NCBI GenBank assembly: GCA_963763365.1
Contig: CAVXOE010000016.1
Coordinates: 203,109 to 267,108 of the forward strand
DNA: 64,000 bases
Direction: 5' to 3'
Source of the DNA: VAZQ01 sp963763365
GTDB lineage: Bacteria > Pseudomonadota > Alphaproteobacteria > Rhizobiales > Xanthobacteraceae
Shown here: one piece after another, positions 8,528 through 18,545 of the stretch
Position numbering within the stretch: the first letter of the stretch is position 1
Layout: every line of letters starts with the position of its first letter
The notes under the pieces: generated by a model
What the model saw: only the letters and a program-made list of their open reading frames with translations
What the model was told of the DNA's origin: nothing
Databases searched by the model: none
Position numbers and translations under genes: made by a program

Positions 8528-9538
8528 ATGTGGATCCAACCGCGTGAGGCTCCGCCACCATTGATCGTTGCGATGCTTGCGGTCGCTCTCTCGCTGCCGC
8601 AAATCGCCAACGCCGAACCGCTCACGCTGCGCTACGGCCAGGCCTTTTCCGCCACCCGCAGCATCTTCGCGCTGCCGGTCGTCGTCGCCGACCGCGAGGG
8701 CTTCTTCGCCCGCGAAGGCCTCAACGTGAAATTCCTCATCCCGATTCCGGGCGGCGCCGACCGGCAGATCGATGCGCTGCACAACGACAGCGTCGACCTC
8801 ACCCATGTCGCCACGCCGTTCCTGATCCGCGCCGCGTTCAACGGCTCTGACGCCGTGGCGCTCGCGGCCGAGTTCAACAATCCGATCTACACCCTGGTCG
8901 CCAAGCCCGAGATCAAGAGCTACGCCGACTTGCGCGGCAAGCTCATCGGGCTCGCCGACGAGACCGGCACCATCACGCTCTCGATCCGCAAGCTCCTGAC
9001 CATGCACGGGCTCAAGCGCGGCGAGTTTGCCTCCCGCGTGATCGAGGGCACGTCGGGCCGCTTCGCCTGCCTGCGGCGCGGCGATTGCGACGCCGTGGTG
9101 CTCGGCCAGCCGCAGGACCTGCAGGCGGTGGAGCAGGGCTACCGCGTGCTCGGGCTTTCGACCGAGGCGGTGCCGGAACTTCTCTACACCGTCACGGCGG
9201 TGCGCCGCTCGTTCGCCGAGGCGAACAAGGAGGCGATGGTGCGCTACGTGCGCGGGCTCGCCGCCGCGTTCCGGTTCATCCGCGATCCAGGCAACCGCGA
9301 GAGCGTGGTCAAGACCGTGGTGGCGACGGCGGGCGCGTCGGACGCCATCGCGCGCGAGACGATGGCGCTGTTCTTCGAGCCGGAGCGCGGCGTGCTGCCC
9401 AGGCAGGGCGAGATCGATCTCAACGGGCTCGCGCAGGTGATCGCCATGATGGGGGAGGCGGGCGCCCTCAAGCCGCCGTTGCCGCCGCCCGAGCGCTTCG
9501 TCGATCTGCAATATCTGAAAGCGGCGGGGTTGCAGTGA
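8528..9538 (+). CDS. Exported ABC solute-binding protein, NMT1/SsuA-like
   Basis: Periplasmic binding protein of the NMT1/THI5-SsuA type, which captures small molecules (sulfonates, pyrimidines or similar) for an ABC importer. A hydrophobic N-terminus (MLAVALSLPQIANA, cleavage after ANA) is followed by LTLRYGQAFSATRS, a ligand-lobe pattern with VVADREGFFAREGLNVKF, and the hinge-region stretch SYADLRGKLIGLADETG. 336 residues from ATG 8528, or 321 from ATG 8573; the later start gives a more ordinary signal peptide. No frameshift. No permease or ATPase gene is adjacent, so it is an orphan receptor here and its ligand is unknown. The palindromic repeat lies directly upstream. Confidence 0.8.
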   Translation: MWIQPREAPPPLIVAMLAVALSLPQIANAEPLTLRYGQAFSATRSIFALPVVVADREGFFAREGLNVKFLIPIPGGADRQIDALHNDSVDLTHVATPFLIRAAFNGSDAVALAAEFNNPIYTLVAKPEIKSYADLRGKLIGLADETGTITLSIRKLLTMHGLKRGEFASRVIEGTSGRFACLRRGDCDAVVLGQPQDLQAVEQGYRVLGLSTEAVPELLYTVTAVRRSFAEANKEAMVRYVRGLAAAFRFIRDPGNRESVVKTVVATAGASDAIARETMALFFEPERGVLPRQGEIDLNGLAQVIAMMGEAGALKPPLPPPERFVDLQYLKAAGLQ

Positions 9539-9614
9539 CATCGACCGTATGAGGTCACGTCGAAGCATCGGCGGTGTGCTCCCTCCCCTTGCAAGGCGAG
9601 GGTCGGGGTGAGGA

Positions 9615-10519
9615 TCAAGTCGGAAGGCGACCCCCACCCGACCGCCTTCGCTCCGCGTCGGCGGTCGACCTCGCTCCTTTCAGGCGGGAGGTAAGCCCAG
9701 CCTCGCGCGCCTTGGCCTCGTCCCAGAGCGCGTCCATTTCGGCGAGCGTCGAGCCCTGCGGGGTCTTGCCGCGCGCGGCCAGCGCATCCTCGATCGCCGC
9801 AAAGCGGCGCTCGAACTTCCGGTTGGTGGCGCGCAGCACGGCCTCCGGATCGGCGTCGAGGTGGCGCGCCAGGTTGACCACGGCGAACAGGAGATCGCCG
9901 ACCTCGGCCGCGGCGGCGGCCTGCTTGCCGGCGTCGATCTCGGCCTCGATCTCGTCCGCCTCCTCGCGGATCTTGGCCAGCACGGCCAGCGGGTCGTTCC
10001 AGTCGAAGCCGACCTTGCCGGCCTTGGCCTGCAGCTTCAGCGCGCGGGTGAGGGCAGGGAGCGCGACCGGCACGCCGGCGAGCGCGCCTCGGGCGCCTTG
10101 GGCGCGGCGCCGTTGGCGGCGTGCGCCTCCGCCTTCAGCGCCTTCTCCTCGGCCTTGATGCGGTCCCACAGGCCCTTGACGGCGTCGGGCGTCATGCCGC
10201 GCGCCTCGCCGAACACATGCGGGTGGCGCCGGATCAGCTTCTCGGTGAGGGTCTGGACGACGTCGCCGAAATCGAACGCGCCTTGCTCCTGCGCCATGCG
10301 GGCGTGGAACACGACCTGAAGCAGCAGGTCGCCCAGTTCCTCGCGCAGGTCGACGAGATCGTCGCGCGCGATCGCGTCGGCGACCTCGTAGGCTTCTTCC
10401 AGGGTGTAGGGCGCGATGGTCGCGAAATTCTGCTCGAGGTCCCACGGGCAGCCGGTGCCGGGCGTGCGCAGCGCCGCCATGATCTCAAGAAGCCGGGCGA
10501 TGTCGCGGGACGGGGTCAT
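9615..10519 (-). CDS. mazG: Nucleoside triphosphate pyrophosphohydrolase MazG
   Basis: Hydrolyses (d)NTPs to monophosphates plus pyrophosphate, for housecleaning and stringent-response control. Two MazG repeats are visible: the N-terminal one with GCPWDLEQ, EEAYEVADAI and REELGDLLLQVVFHARM, and the C-terminal one with EEADEIEAEI and EVGDLLFAVVNLARHL. These EExxE and DxxFA-like segments hold the Mg ligands. The frame changes near 10090, after KAEAHAANGAAPKAPEA, and resumes with ALAGVPVALPALTRALKLQ. About 300 residues when joined. Its place downstream of hflX is usual in this lineage, although here a binding-protein gene lies between. The last ~25 residues are low-complexity and may be read-through. 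Confidence 0.87.
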
Positions 10520-10675
10520 GGGCGAAATTCCTTCGACCGCAGAGATGGCGGTAGCCTAACATGAGGACTTTGGCGCTCGCGGTGCCGCCCGCGCGAAGCC
10601 TGGGGACAAGCCGGATGAAACGGCGATGGCCGGGACATGCCCGGCCATCGAACCAATCCCAAACTGGGGCAGGGG

Positions 10676-11208
10676 TCAGTGACCCGACCGGTCGGCGCCG
10701 CGGCTCGCCTCGAACAGGAACCAGCAGCGCTTCTCCGCCTCGTCGATGAAGTTCTCGAGCAGGCTCGCGGTCGCCACGTCCTCGTGGTCGTCGGCGAGCT
10801 TGTGGGCCTTGCGCATGTTCTCGATCTGCGCCTTGTTGTCGTCCATCAGCTCGCGCAGCATGTCGCCGGGCCGGACGAAATCCTCGTCGTTGTCCTCGAC
10901 GCGCTGCAGCTTGGCGATGTGGCCGATCGAGCGGATGGTGGTGCCGCCGATCTTGCGGACGCGCTCGGCCAGGATGTCGACGCTGGCCTCGAGCTGCTCG
11001 GCCTGTTCGTCGAGCAGCAGATGGTAGTCGCGGAAATGCGGGCCGCTGACGTGCCAGTGGAAGTTCTTGGTCTTGACATAGAGCGCGAACGTGTCGGCCA
11101 GCAGGCCGTTCAGCGCGGCCGACAGTTGGCCGCACGGCATTCGGCGACAGATCGGTCGGGGTATCGAGCGCGCGGGGCAGTCTCGAGCTTTCGGACCTTA
11201 GTGCTCAC
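10676..11208 (-). CDS. dps: Dps ferritin-like DNA-protection protein, N-terminus frameshifted
   Basis: Iron-oxidising dodecameric protein that shields DNA in starvation or oxidative stress. The ferroxidase segment YVKTKNFHWHVSGPHFRDYH and the partner LDEQAEQLEASVDILAERV give the Dps signature. The frame open at 11140 starts too late. Reading back, GTG 11208 gives STKVRKLETAP, then LDTPTDLSPNAVR, then QLSAALNGLLADTF, in three successive frames, which is the expected N-terminus. Two small indels (near 11170 and 11135) therefore split the gene. About 175 residues in total. The upstream gap is unusually AT-rich (11325-11440), consistent with a strong regulated promoter. Confidence 0.88.
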
Positions 11209-11324
11209 GGGAGGACCTCATGACATCGGGGGCGACGGGCGCGGGAGGCGATGCGGTCCGGTCCGGGAGCCGCATCGCCGGTACAGGAACGCGCGGCAGA
11301 GTTCCCAGTTCCCATGCCGCGAAC

Positions 11325-11440
11325 CTCATGCCTTGATTCGCATAAGAGATATTATGGAATATATTTGTAGCTATGATTTCAGGCCAAGAACGGCAAATAA
11401 GCTGCTGGATATACTGCGATTTCAGCGATTGCGAGTTGGT
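11325..11440. promoter_or_regulatory. AT-rich stretch between dps and the MBL-fold gene
   Basis: In an otherwise very GC-rich window this stretch (gcataagagatattatgg, then aatatatttgtagctatg) is strongly AT-rich. It lies 120-230 bases upstream of the dps start at 11208 and could hold the dps promoter or an iron/peroxide regulator site. No specific operator was recognised. Confidence 0.3.
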
Positions 11441-12268
11441 GCGCCATATGCGGGCTCACCCGTCCCGACGGACGGCAGCGTAACGGCGAGGCCGTCGAAG
11501 GCCGGCTCGACATGCGGCGGCAGGCGCGCCCGCAGCGCCTCGTAGTCGAGGTCGGTGTGCAGGTTGGTCAGGATCGCGCGGCGCGGCTTGATGCGCTCGA
11601 TCCAGGCCAGCGCCTCGTCGACGCTGAGATGGCTCGGATGCGGCCGGTAGCGCAGCGCGTCGACGATCCAGACCTCGAGCCCGGCAAGCGCCGCCACGCT
11701 GGTCTCCGGCAGGCCGCTGAGGTCGCACGAATAGGCCAGAGCCGCCGAAACGGAAGCCGAGCGAGGAGATGTCGCCGTGCTCCTGCAGGATCGGCAGGAC
11801 GGCGATCGGGCCGCCCTCCCCCTCGATCGTCACGGCCTTGGCCGGCGACGAGGCGATGCTCGGTCACGATCGGCGGATATTCGCTGCCGGGCGGCGTCGC
11901 GAAGCAGTAGCCGAAGCGGGCGTGCATGGTCTGCGAGGTCCGCTCGTCGAGGTAGACGTCGACCGCGGCGCTGGTGCATGAACAGCGCGCGCAGGTCGTC
12001 GATGCCGTGGGTGTGGTCGGCGTGCTCGTGGGTGTAGAGCACGGCGTCGAGCCAATCGACCTCGGCGTCCAGAAGCTGCTCGCGCAGGTCGGGCGAGGTG
12101 TCGACCAGGACCCGGGTGACGCCGCGCCGCGTCGCGGCGCTCGACCAGCAGCGAGGTGCGGCGCCGGCGGTTCTTCGGATTGGCCGGATCGCAGGCGCCC
12201 CAGCCGAGCGCCGGCCGCGGCACGCCGCCCGAGGAGCCGCAGCCGAGGATGGTGAACGTCAGGCTCAT
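11422..12268 (-). CDS. MBL-fold metallo-hydrolase, PhnP-like, frameshifted
   Basis: Metallo-beta-lactamase-fold phosphodiesterase related to PhnP. The protein starts MSLTFTILGCGSSGGVPRP and carries the zinc motif HEHADHTHGIDD. Later parts include YPPIVTEHRLVAGQ, MTIEGEGGPIAVLPILQEHG and AILTNLHTDLDYEALRARLP. These lie in three frames with breaks near 12150, 11970, 11870 and 11740, so the intact protein is about 270-280 residues. Its ATG overlaps the stop of tatD (ATGA). The metG-tatD-MBL order is standard in Hyphomicrobiales. The substrate is not known; cyclic phosphates are a family-based guess. Confidence 0.82.
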
Positions 12269-13112
12269 GCGGTCCTGATGGGCTCAGGCCGGTGCGGCTT
12301 GGGTCGCCGGCGCGGCACGGCCGCGGCATAGCCGCCTGGCACCTTGGAGAACAGCCGGAAGAAATTGTCGGTGGTCTGCCGGGCGATCTCGTCGAACGCA
12401 GACGCCGCGGGTCTCGGCCAGCACCTTGGCGGTCTCGACCACGTAGGCCGGCTCGTTGCGCTTGCCGCGGAAGCGGCCCGGGCGCGAGATACGGCGCGTC
12501 GGTCTCGACCAGGATGCGGTCGGCCGGCAGGCCCTTGGCGATGGCGCGCAGCTCGTCCGACTTCTTGAACGTCAGGATGCCGGTGAACGAGATCGAGAGC
12601 CCGAGCGCGATCGCGCGGCGCGGCGAGGTCGGGGCCGCCGGTGAAGCAATGCAGCACGGCCGGGAAGGCGCCCTTCCCGGTTTCTTCCTCCAGGATGCGC
12701 GCCATGTCGTCGTCGGCGTCGCGCGAATGGATGACGAGCGGCAGCCCGGTCTCGCGCGCGGCCGCGATGTGTTGCGGAAGCCCCGCTCCTGCGACGTCGC
12801 GCGGGCTGTCGTCGTAGTGATAGTCGAGCCCGGCCTCGCCGATCGCCACCACCTTGGGATGCCGCGTGCGCGCGACGAGATCGGCAGCCGTGATGTCGAG
12901 CTCCTCATGCGCGCTATTGCGGATGCGTGCCGACCGAGCAGAAGACATCCGGGAAAGCGCTCGGCGATCGCCAGCACCTCGCCGTGGCGCTTCACCCGGG
13001 TCGAGATGGTGACCATGCGGCCGACGCCGGCCGCCCGGGCGCGCGCCACCACGGCGTCGAGCTCGGCCGCGAAGTCGGGAAAATCGAGATGGCAATGGCT
13101 GTCGACCAGCAT
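12265..13112 (-). CDS. tatD: TatD-family metal-dependent DNase, frameshifted
   Basis: TIM-barrel metal-dependent hydrolase of the TatD family, with DNase and 3'-exonuclease activities in characterised members. Motifs: DSHCHLDFPDF (HxH), IGEAGLDYHYDD (Glu ligand), LVIHSRDADDD and LHCFTGG (His ligands), and the C-terminal QTTDNFFRLFSKVPG. The readable parts switch frame near 12940, 12790, 12620, 12480 and 12410; the joined protein is ~265 residues plus a short charged tail. It begins 6 bases after the metG stop and overlaps the next gene, so the three genes form one transcript. Confidence 0.85.
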
Positions 13113-13117
13113 GGAGG

Positions 13118-14688
13118 CTATGTGGGCGCGCTGGTCTCGGGCTCAACATAGCGCGGAAACACCGGCGTCGGCGCCGGCAGCGTCGCGCCCGGCGCGAGGC
13201 GCTGTCCGCCGCCGAGCGCGCCGAACGTGCGCTCGTCGGCCGGCACGCGCCAGGAGGTCGAGCAGCTTGCCCGCCGACCGCCGGCATGAACGGCTGCGCC
13301 AGGATCGCGACCTGCCGGATCACCTCGGCCGTCACGTAGAGCACGGTGCCCTGCCGCGCCGGGTCGGTCTTGGCCAGCGCCCAGGGCGCCTCGCCGGCGA
13401 AATAGCGGTTGGCGTCCGCCACCACCGCCCAGACGGCGTTGAGCACCTGGTGCAGCTGCCTGCGTCTTCATCGCCTCGCGCGCCTTGCCGATCATGGCGT
13501 CGGCCGCCGCGAGCATCGCCTTGTCGGCGTCGGCAGAACGCGCCGGGTGCCGGCAGCACGCCGCCGCGCTGGCGCGCCACCATCGTCAGCGAGCGCTGCG
13601 CCAGGTTGCCGAGATCGTTGGCGAGGTCGGCATTGATGCGGTTGACGATCGCCTCGTGGCTGTAGTTGCCGTCCTGGCCGAACGGCACCTCGCGCAGGAA
13701 GAAGTAGCGCAGCTGATCGACGCCATAGGCGTCGGAGAGCGCGAACGGATCGATCACGTTGCCGACCGACTTCGACATCTTCTCGCCGCGGTTGAACAGG
13801 AAGCCGTGCGAGAAGATGCGCTGCGGCACCTCGATGCCCGCCGACATCAGGAAGGCCGGCCAGTAGACCGCGTGGAAGCGCACGATGTCCTTGCCGATGA
13901 CGTGCAGGTCGGCCGGCCAGTAGCGGTGGAATTTCGCGCTCGTCGGTGTCGGGATAGCCGACCGCCGTGATGTAGTTGGTGAGCGCATCGACCCAGACAT
14001 ACATGACGTGCTTGGGATCGTCGCGGCACCGTCACGCCCCAGTCGAAGGTGGTGCGCGAGATCGACAGGTCCTGCAGGCCGCCCTTCACGAAGCTCACGA
14101 CCTCGTTGAGCCGCTCCTTCGGCAGCACGAAGTCCGGGCTGCGCTCGTAGAGCTCGAGCAGCTTGTCCTGGTAGGCCGAGAGCCGGAAGAAATAGCTCTC
14201 CTCCTCCACCCATTCGACCGGCGTGCCCTGCGGGCCGACGCGCACGCCCTGCTCGTTGAGCTTGGTCTCGTTCTCGTCGTAGTAGGCCTCGTCGCGCACC
14301 GAGTACCAGCCGGAATACTTGTCGAGATAGATGTCGCCGTTCTCGGCCATCCTGTCCCAGATCGCCGTCGACGCGCGATGGTGGCGCGTCTTCGGTGGTG
14401 CGGATGAAGTCGTCGTTCGAGCAGTTGAGCCGCTCCACCATGGCCTGGAAGCGCGGCACGTTGCGCTCGACCAGTTCGCGCGGCGTGAGCCTTCTCCTTG
14501 CCGGCGGTCTGCTGCATCTTGATGCCGTGCTCGTCGGTGCCGGTGAGGAAGAAGACGTCGTAGCCGTCGAGCCGCATGAAGCGGGCGATCGCGTCGGTCG
14601 CGATCGCCTCGTAGGCGTGGCCGATATGCGGCACGCCGTTGGGATAGGAGATCGCGGTGGTGAGGTAATAGTGGGGCTGGTCGGCCAT
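13118..14688 (-). CDS. metG: Methionyl-tRNA synthetase, frameshifted
   Basis: Charges tRNA-Met with methionine, so it should be essential. The class I HIGH motif is in NGVPHIGHAYEAIATDAI and KMSKS in RGEKMSKSVGNVIDPFAL. Other readable blocks are LTGTDEHGIKMQQTA, VEWVEEESYFFRLSAYQ, HVIGKDIVRFHAVYWPA and GNYSHEAIVNRINADLAN. The blocks fall in different frames with breaks near 14490, 14385, 14025, 13935, 13545, 13460 and 13255. Length (~515 residues when joined) matches the short bacterial type without a C-terminal EMAP domain. So many breaks in an essential gene point to consensus errors. Confidence 0.92.
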
Positions 14689-14807
14689 CTTCGGGAATGC
14701 TCAAGCAAAATCAAAGACGTGGATGGCCGGGAAGAGGCCCGGCCACGACAAGTCAGCCCTAGGTATCAATCGGGGGTCGGCGGGGCAAGCTTCGACGGCC
14801 GCAGGTG

Positions 14808-15243
14808 CTACCGCATCAAGGGATTGCGGACAGTCAAATCGGCGAAGCGGCCGAAAGTCCCGATCCGCGGACCACAATTCGCGCACGGCATGCTGCCGGC
14901 ATAGTGCAGCAATCCGAGCATCATGAACGCGCGGCCCGGTCACCTTGCTCGCGATCAAGAGAGACCGCAGCTCAGACCAATACTGATCGGCCTCCGTCAG
15001 CAGCACCAGGCTGGGTGATTCCAGCCAGGCATCGATCTGGTCGAGCGCTTGTAGAACGGACGATGGTGGGTTGTAGATGTTCGGGTGGGTCACGATTCCG
15101 TAGAATTCGTGCAGACATGGCCAGGGGATGGCCCAGGGAGCATTGCCTTCAGCGAGGGATTTGAGGAGGGCCGCGGCAGGCTCATGAAACGGGGCACCTT
15201 CCCGATGGCCATAAACCAGGATGTTGGTGTCGACGGCGATCAA
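14808..15243 (-). CDS. vapC: PIN-domain toxin, VapC family
   Basis: Putative RNase toxin of a type II toxin-antitoxin pair. The PIN acidic residues are seen in AVDTNILVYGHRE, LHEFYGIVTHP, VHDARIAALCRQH and LWSADRDF. As read, the frame continues to 14701, but removing one t from gacttt near 14850 gives DFGRFADLTVRNPLMR and a stop at 14808, the normal PIN C-terminus and ~145 residues. The start is probably TTG 15243, which overlaps the antitoxin stop (TTGA), so the two are translationally coupled. It lies between holB and metG, inside a housekeeping run. Confidence 0.84.
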
Positions 15244-15482
15244 CCGCCGCGCCCCTCATAGACCAGGCCGCGAATGCGCTCCCAGGACGCGTCTCCGAGT
15301 TCAGGTTGCAATCCTCCCTTGACGCTTGCCTTGCGCAACAGAAACGGCGGCTTCCGCTTTCTCTCGGCGACCACCTGGCGCAAGCCCTGTTCGACCAGTT
15401 CGCGCAGCGTGGTCCCCTCGCGGGCGGCAATCCGTCGGGCCTCGCGCAGCAGCGGATCGGCGATATCGAGCGTCGTCTTCAT
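15240..15482 (-). CDS. vapB: VapB-type antitoxin
   Basis: 80-residue protein directly upstream of the PIN toxin with a 4-base overlap. It opens MKTTLDIADPLLREARRIAA, a ribbon-helix-helix-like DNA-binding start common to antitoxins of this class, and continues EGTTLRELVEQGLRQVV. The C-terminal half (LGDASWERIRGLVYEGRGG) would bind the toxin. An upstream in-frame ATG at 15512 exists, but 15482 gives the canonical start. Such antitoxins usually autorepress their promoter, which should lie in the short gap to holB. Confidence 0.82.
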   Translation of the reverse strand: MKTTLDIADPLLREARRIAAREGTTLRELVEQGLRQVVAERKRKPPFLLRKASVKGGLQPELGDASWERIRGLVYEGRGG

Positions 15483-15537
15483 AGCAATACCATGCGATAT
15501 GGGTAGCAACATAGCACATGGTTGCTATCTGGGCAAG

Positions 15538-16554
15538 TCAGCGCACCGCCTCGGCGAGCGTCCCGAAGACGTTGAACACCAGCGGCTTGCGCTCCAGGTT
15601 GTACTCCTCGGCGTCGCGTGCCGCGCTGTTGATCCTCTCCCACGCCAGCGCGACCCGATGAAGCCGCGCGGCCTCGCCCGATCCGTCGGCCAGCCTGGCG
15701 GAGAGCCAGGAATTGACCGTGTCGAGGAAGGCGGCGAGCGGCGCCGCATCGACGCCGTAGAGGCGGTCGCCCAGCGCATGCAGGGCGCGCGGATCGATGG
15801 CCGGCAGACGATCGAGCAGTTCGAGGATGCGGCTGCGCAACTCCAATGCGTCGCGGTCGAGCAGCACCAGGGCGCGCGATACGCTGCCGTCCGCGACCGC
15901 GGCGGCCGCGCGCACATCGGCGTCCTCCGCGCTTCTGCCGAGCGCTGCGGCCGCGGCGCGCGCGACATCCTCCGCGGCCAGCGGCCGCAACGGCAACAGC
16001 CGGCAGCGCGAGCGGATCGTCGGCAGGACGCGGGCGGTGGAATGGCTGACCAGCAGGAGCAGCGCGCGCTGCGGCGGCTCCTCCAGAATCTTGAGCAGCG
16101 CGTTGGCGCCCTCGGTGTTGAGCTCGTCGACCGTGTCGACGATGGCGACCCGCCAGCCCCCCTCGCCCGCGGTCGAGCCGAAGAACGTCACCGTGCGCCG
16201 CACGTCGTCGACCGCGATGTCCTGGCGCAGCTTGCCGGTCTTTTCGTTGATCGTGCGCACCAGCACCAGGAGGTCGCCCTGGGCTTGCGCCGCGATCCGC
16301 CGCGCGACCGGGTGATCGGCGTCGACATTCAACGAGGCGGCGTTCCGGACGGCCGGTGCGCGCGGGTCCGGATGCGCGAGGACAAAGCGCGCCATCCGGT
16401 AAGCCAGCGTCGCCTTGCCGATACCGTTCGGTCCGTTGATCAGCCAGGCGTGGGGAAGGCGGCCGCTGCGATATGCGTCGAGCAAGGTCTGCTCGGCGTC
16501 ACGGTGGCCGAACAGCGCAAGTGGTGGCGCGCGGCGGCGTGATTTCGGTTTCAT
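15538..16554 (-). CDS. holB: DNA polymerase III delta-prime subunit
   Basis: Clamp-loader subunit that, with delta and gamma/tau, loads the sliding clamp. The N-terminus has LFGHRDAEQTLLDAYRSGRL, LPHAWLINGPNGIGKATLA (P-loop-like) and the SRC motif TIRSRCRLLPLRPL. NALLKILEEPP is the conserved sensor region. 338 residues and uninterrupted. ATG 16554 lies 12 bases after the tmk stop, matching the tmk-holB pairing found in many bacteria. Confidence 0.92.
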   Translation of the reverse strand: MKPKSRRRAPPLALFGHRDAEQTLLDAYRSGRLPHAWLINGPNGIGKATLAYRMARFVLAHPDPRAPAVRNAASLNVDADHPVARRIAAQAQGDLLVLVRTINEKTGKLRQDIAVDDVRRTVTFFGSTAGEGGWRVAIVDTVDELNTEGANALLKILEEPPQRALLLLVSHSTARVLPTIRSRCRLLPLRPLAAEDVARAAAAALGRSAEDADVRAAAAVADGSVSRALVLLDRDALELRSRILELLDRLPAIDPRALHALGDRLYGVDAAPLAAFLDTVNSWLSARLADGSGEAARLHRVALAWERINSAARDAEEYNLERKPLVFNVFGTLAEAVR

Positions 16555-16566
16555 CGTCGGCTTCGC

Positions 16567-17236
16567 TCACAGCGCCGCGCCTTCGAGCGCGACCGGCGCG
16601 GTCGCCGGATGGAGCCGCTCGCTGCACGGCCTTCCAGATCCGCTCGGCGACCTCGGCCTTGGTCTGTGTGGCGTCGACGAGCACGCAGCGCTCGGGCTCA
16701 TGCAGGACGACCTGCCGATAGGCATCGCGCAGTTCTTCGTGGAACGCGAGCAACTCGGCCTCGAACCGGTCGGTCGCGTTCGCGCCACGCCGCTTGTGCG
16801 CGCGCGCCAGCCCGACGTCCGCCGGTACGTCGAGGACGAACGTGAGATCGGGTTTGAGGTCGCCGACCGTCGCGCGCTCGAGCGCCCGAATGAGCTTGAG
16901 ATCGACGCGGCCAAGCATGCCCTGATAGACCCGGGTGGAATCGATGAAGCGGTCGCAGATCACCCAGGCGCCGCCGGCGAGCGCGGGTTCGATGGTATTG
17001 CGGATGTGGTCGTCGCGCGCCGCTGCGAACAGGATCGCTTCCGCTTCGGCGCCGAGCGGCTTCGCAGCACCCGAAAGCAGCACGTGCCGGATCGCTTCGG
17101 CGCCGGGCGATCCGCCCGGCTCGCGCGTTCGCACGACTGCGATGCCGAGCGTTTTCAGCCGCTCGGCCAGCAGCCCCGCGTGCGTCGACTTGCCGGTGCC
17201 TTCGCCGCCCTCGAAGGTGATCAAACGTCCACGCAT
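16567..17236 (-). CDS. tmk: Thymidylate kinase, one frameshift
   Basis: Phosphorylates dTMP to dTDP. P-loop FEGGEGTGKSTHAG, the DR(Y/F) motif VICDRFIDSTRVYQG, and the lid region HKRRGANATDRFE are all present. The start at 17236 (MRGRLITFEGG) is preferred over an upstream in-frame ATG at 17278 that adds 14 residues without similarity. Near 16620 one extra c in gtgcagcgagcgg moves the frame; its removal gives AVQERLHPATAPVALEGAAL and a stop at 16567, the expected end at about 222 residues. Left uncorrected, the frame runs 65 bases into holB. Confidence 0.92.
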
Positions 17237-17285
17237 CTCGCCATTTCCCGCCGCATCGTTCCCGATCGGCCCGGCCACGGTCTGG

Positions 17286-18545
17286 CTAAAGCTTTTGGAA
17301 GCCGGCGCGGAACAGGCCGATCACCAGCTCGGAGGCCGCGTCGATGGCACGCTTGTGGATCGGCCCCGGCGCCACGCTCGCCGCCGCCTGCAGCGGCATT
17401 TCGAGAACCAGCGTGTCATTGCGCCAGACCTTCAGCAGGCCGATCTTCTGGCCCTCCTCGACCGGTGCGCGCACCGGCCCATTGTAGACGACGCGGGCAA
17501 TGATCTTCTCGCGCACGCCGCGTGGAACCATGATCTGTACGGCCTTGCGAGCGACCAGCGGCACGCGGCCTTTCTCACCGCCATAGACCTTGGCCTCGGC
17601 AATTTCCTGGCCGTCCGCGAACAGCGTACCGGCCTGGAAGGTGTTGAAACCCCATTCGAGCAGCCGCTTGCCCTCGTCGGCGCGCTCTTTTTCGCTGCGC
17701 AGGCCGTTGACCACCACGATCAGCCTCACACCGTCCTTCACCGCCGAGCCAACGAGCCCGTAGCCGGCTTCCTTCGTGAAGCCGGTCTTCATGCCGTCCG
17801 CGCCGATGTTCATCGTCAGCAGCGGGTTGCGGTTGTACTGGCGGATCTTGTTCCAGGTGAACTCGCGCTCGCCGTAGATCTTATAATATTCCGGGTAGTT
17901 CTCGATGATGTGGCGGGCGAGCTTGCCGAGTTCGCGCGTGGTCATGAGCTGGCGCGGATCGGGCAGGCCGTTCGAGTTTCCGAACGTCGATTTTGGCAAA
18001 CCGATCTCGCGGGCGCGCTTGGTCATCTTCTCGGCGAATTCGTTCTCGCTGCCAGAAATTCCCTCCGCCAGCACGATACAGGCGTCGTTGCCGGACTGAA
18101 TGATGACGCCGTGCAGCAGGTCGTCGACCGCCACCTTGCTGTGAATGGGAAGGAACATAGCGGAGGTGCGCGAGGGCGCCCCACCCCGCCGCCAGGCATT
18201 GGTGCTGACGCTGAACTCGGTCGTCGGCTTGAGCTTGCCCTGCTTGAGTTCGTTGAACACCACTTCCGCGGTCATCAGCTTGGAGAGGCTGGCCGGTGGA
18301 ATGAGGTCGTCGGCGGCCTTTTCGAACAGGACGCTGCCGCTGTCCGCCTCGATCAGGATAGCGTGCGCAGCCGCAGTCTGAAATCCTTCGTTGCTCTTTG
18401 GTCCCGCGACCGGATTCGCCGTTTTCGGCCCGGATACCGGGTTGGCCGCGTAGGCGGACACGATCACGCCGGCGACGATCACGGCAGCCGTCCAGGCGGC
18501 CAACCGCAAGCAAAGGAAACGTGACACTTTGAAATCGCTGGTCAT
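17286..18545 (-). CDS. D-alanyl-D-alanine carboxypeptidase (PBP5/6-like)
   Basis: Low-molecular-weight penicillin-binding protein (peptidase S11) that trims peptidoglycan stem peptides. The three active-site motifs are intact: SxxK in PASLSKLMTAE, SxN in IQSGNDACIVLAEG, and KTG in GMKTGFTKEAGYG. A signal peptide spans about residues 1-33 (AAVIVAGVIVSAYA). Right after it comes a direct repeat, NPVSGPK then NPVAGPK. The C-terminal beta domain and amphipathic anchor helix (ASELVIGLFRAGFQKL) are present. 419 residues, no frameshift. It lies between rlpA and tmk, the usual order here. Confidence 0.93.
   Translation of the reverse strand: MTSDFKVSRFLCLRLAAWTAAVIVAGVIVSAYAANPVSGPKTANPVAGPKSNEGFQTAAAHAILIEADSGSVLFEKAADDLIPPASLSKLMTAEVVFNELKQGKLKPTTEFSVSTNAWRRGGAPSRTSAMFLPIHSKVAVDDLLHGVIIQSGNDACIVLAEGISGSENEFAEKMTKRAREIGLPKSTFGNSNGLPDPRQLMTTRELGKLARHIIENYPEYYKIYGEREFTWNKIRQYNRNPLLTMNIGADGMKTGFTKEAGYGLVGSAVKDGVRLIVVVNGLRSEKERADEGKRLLEWGFNTFQAGTLFADGQEIAEAKVYGGEKGRVPLVARKAVQIMVPRGVREKIIARVVYNGPVRAPVEEGQKIGLLKVWRNDTLVLEMPLQAAASVAPGPIHKRAIDAASELVIGLFRAGFQKL

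Noticed and set aside
8387..8564. Extension of HflX through the repeat to 8564
   Set aside because: The added residues are the translation of a palindromic intergenic repeat; the stop at 8386 is more plausible after a second indel.
6566..9637. Very long minus-strand open frame (1023 codons) opposite hflX and the binding protein
   Set aside because: It lies entirely antisense to well-supported genes, has no domain, and reflects the high GC content, which lowers stop codon frequency.
12265..14688. Degenerating metG and tatD as true pseudogenes
   Set aside because: metG should be essential, no second copy is seen in the window, and the catalytic motifs are preserved in alternating frames. The break pattern matches the window-wide insertion errors.
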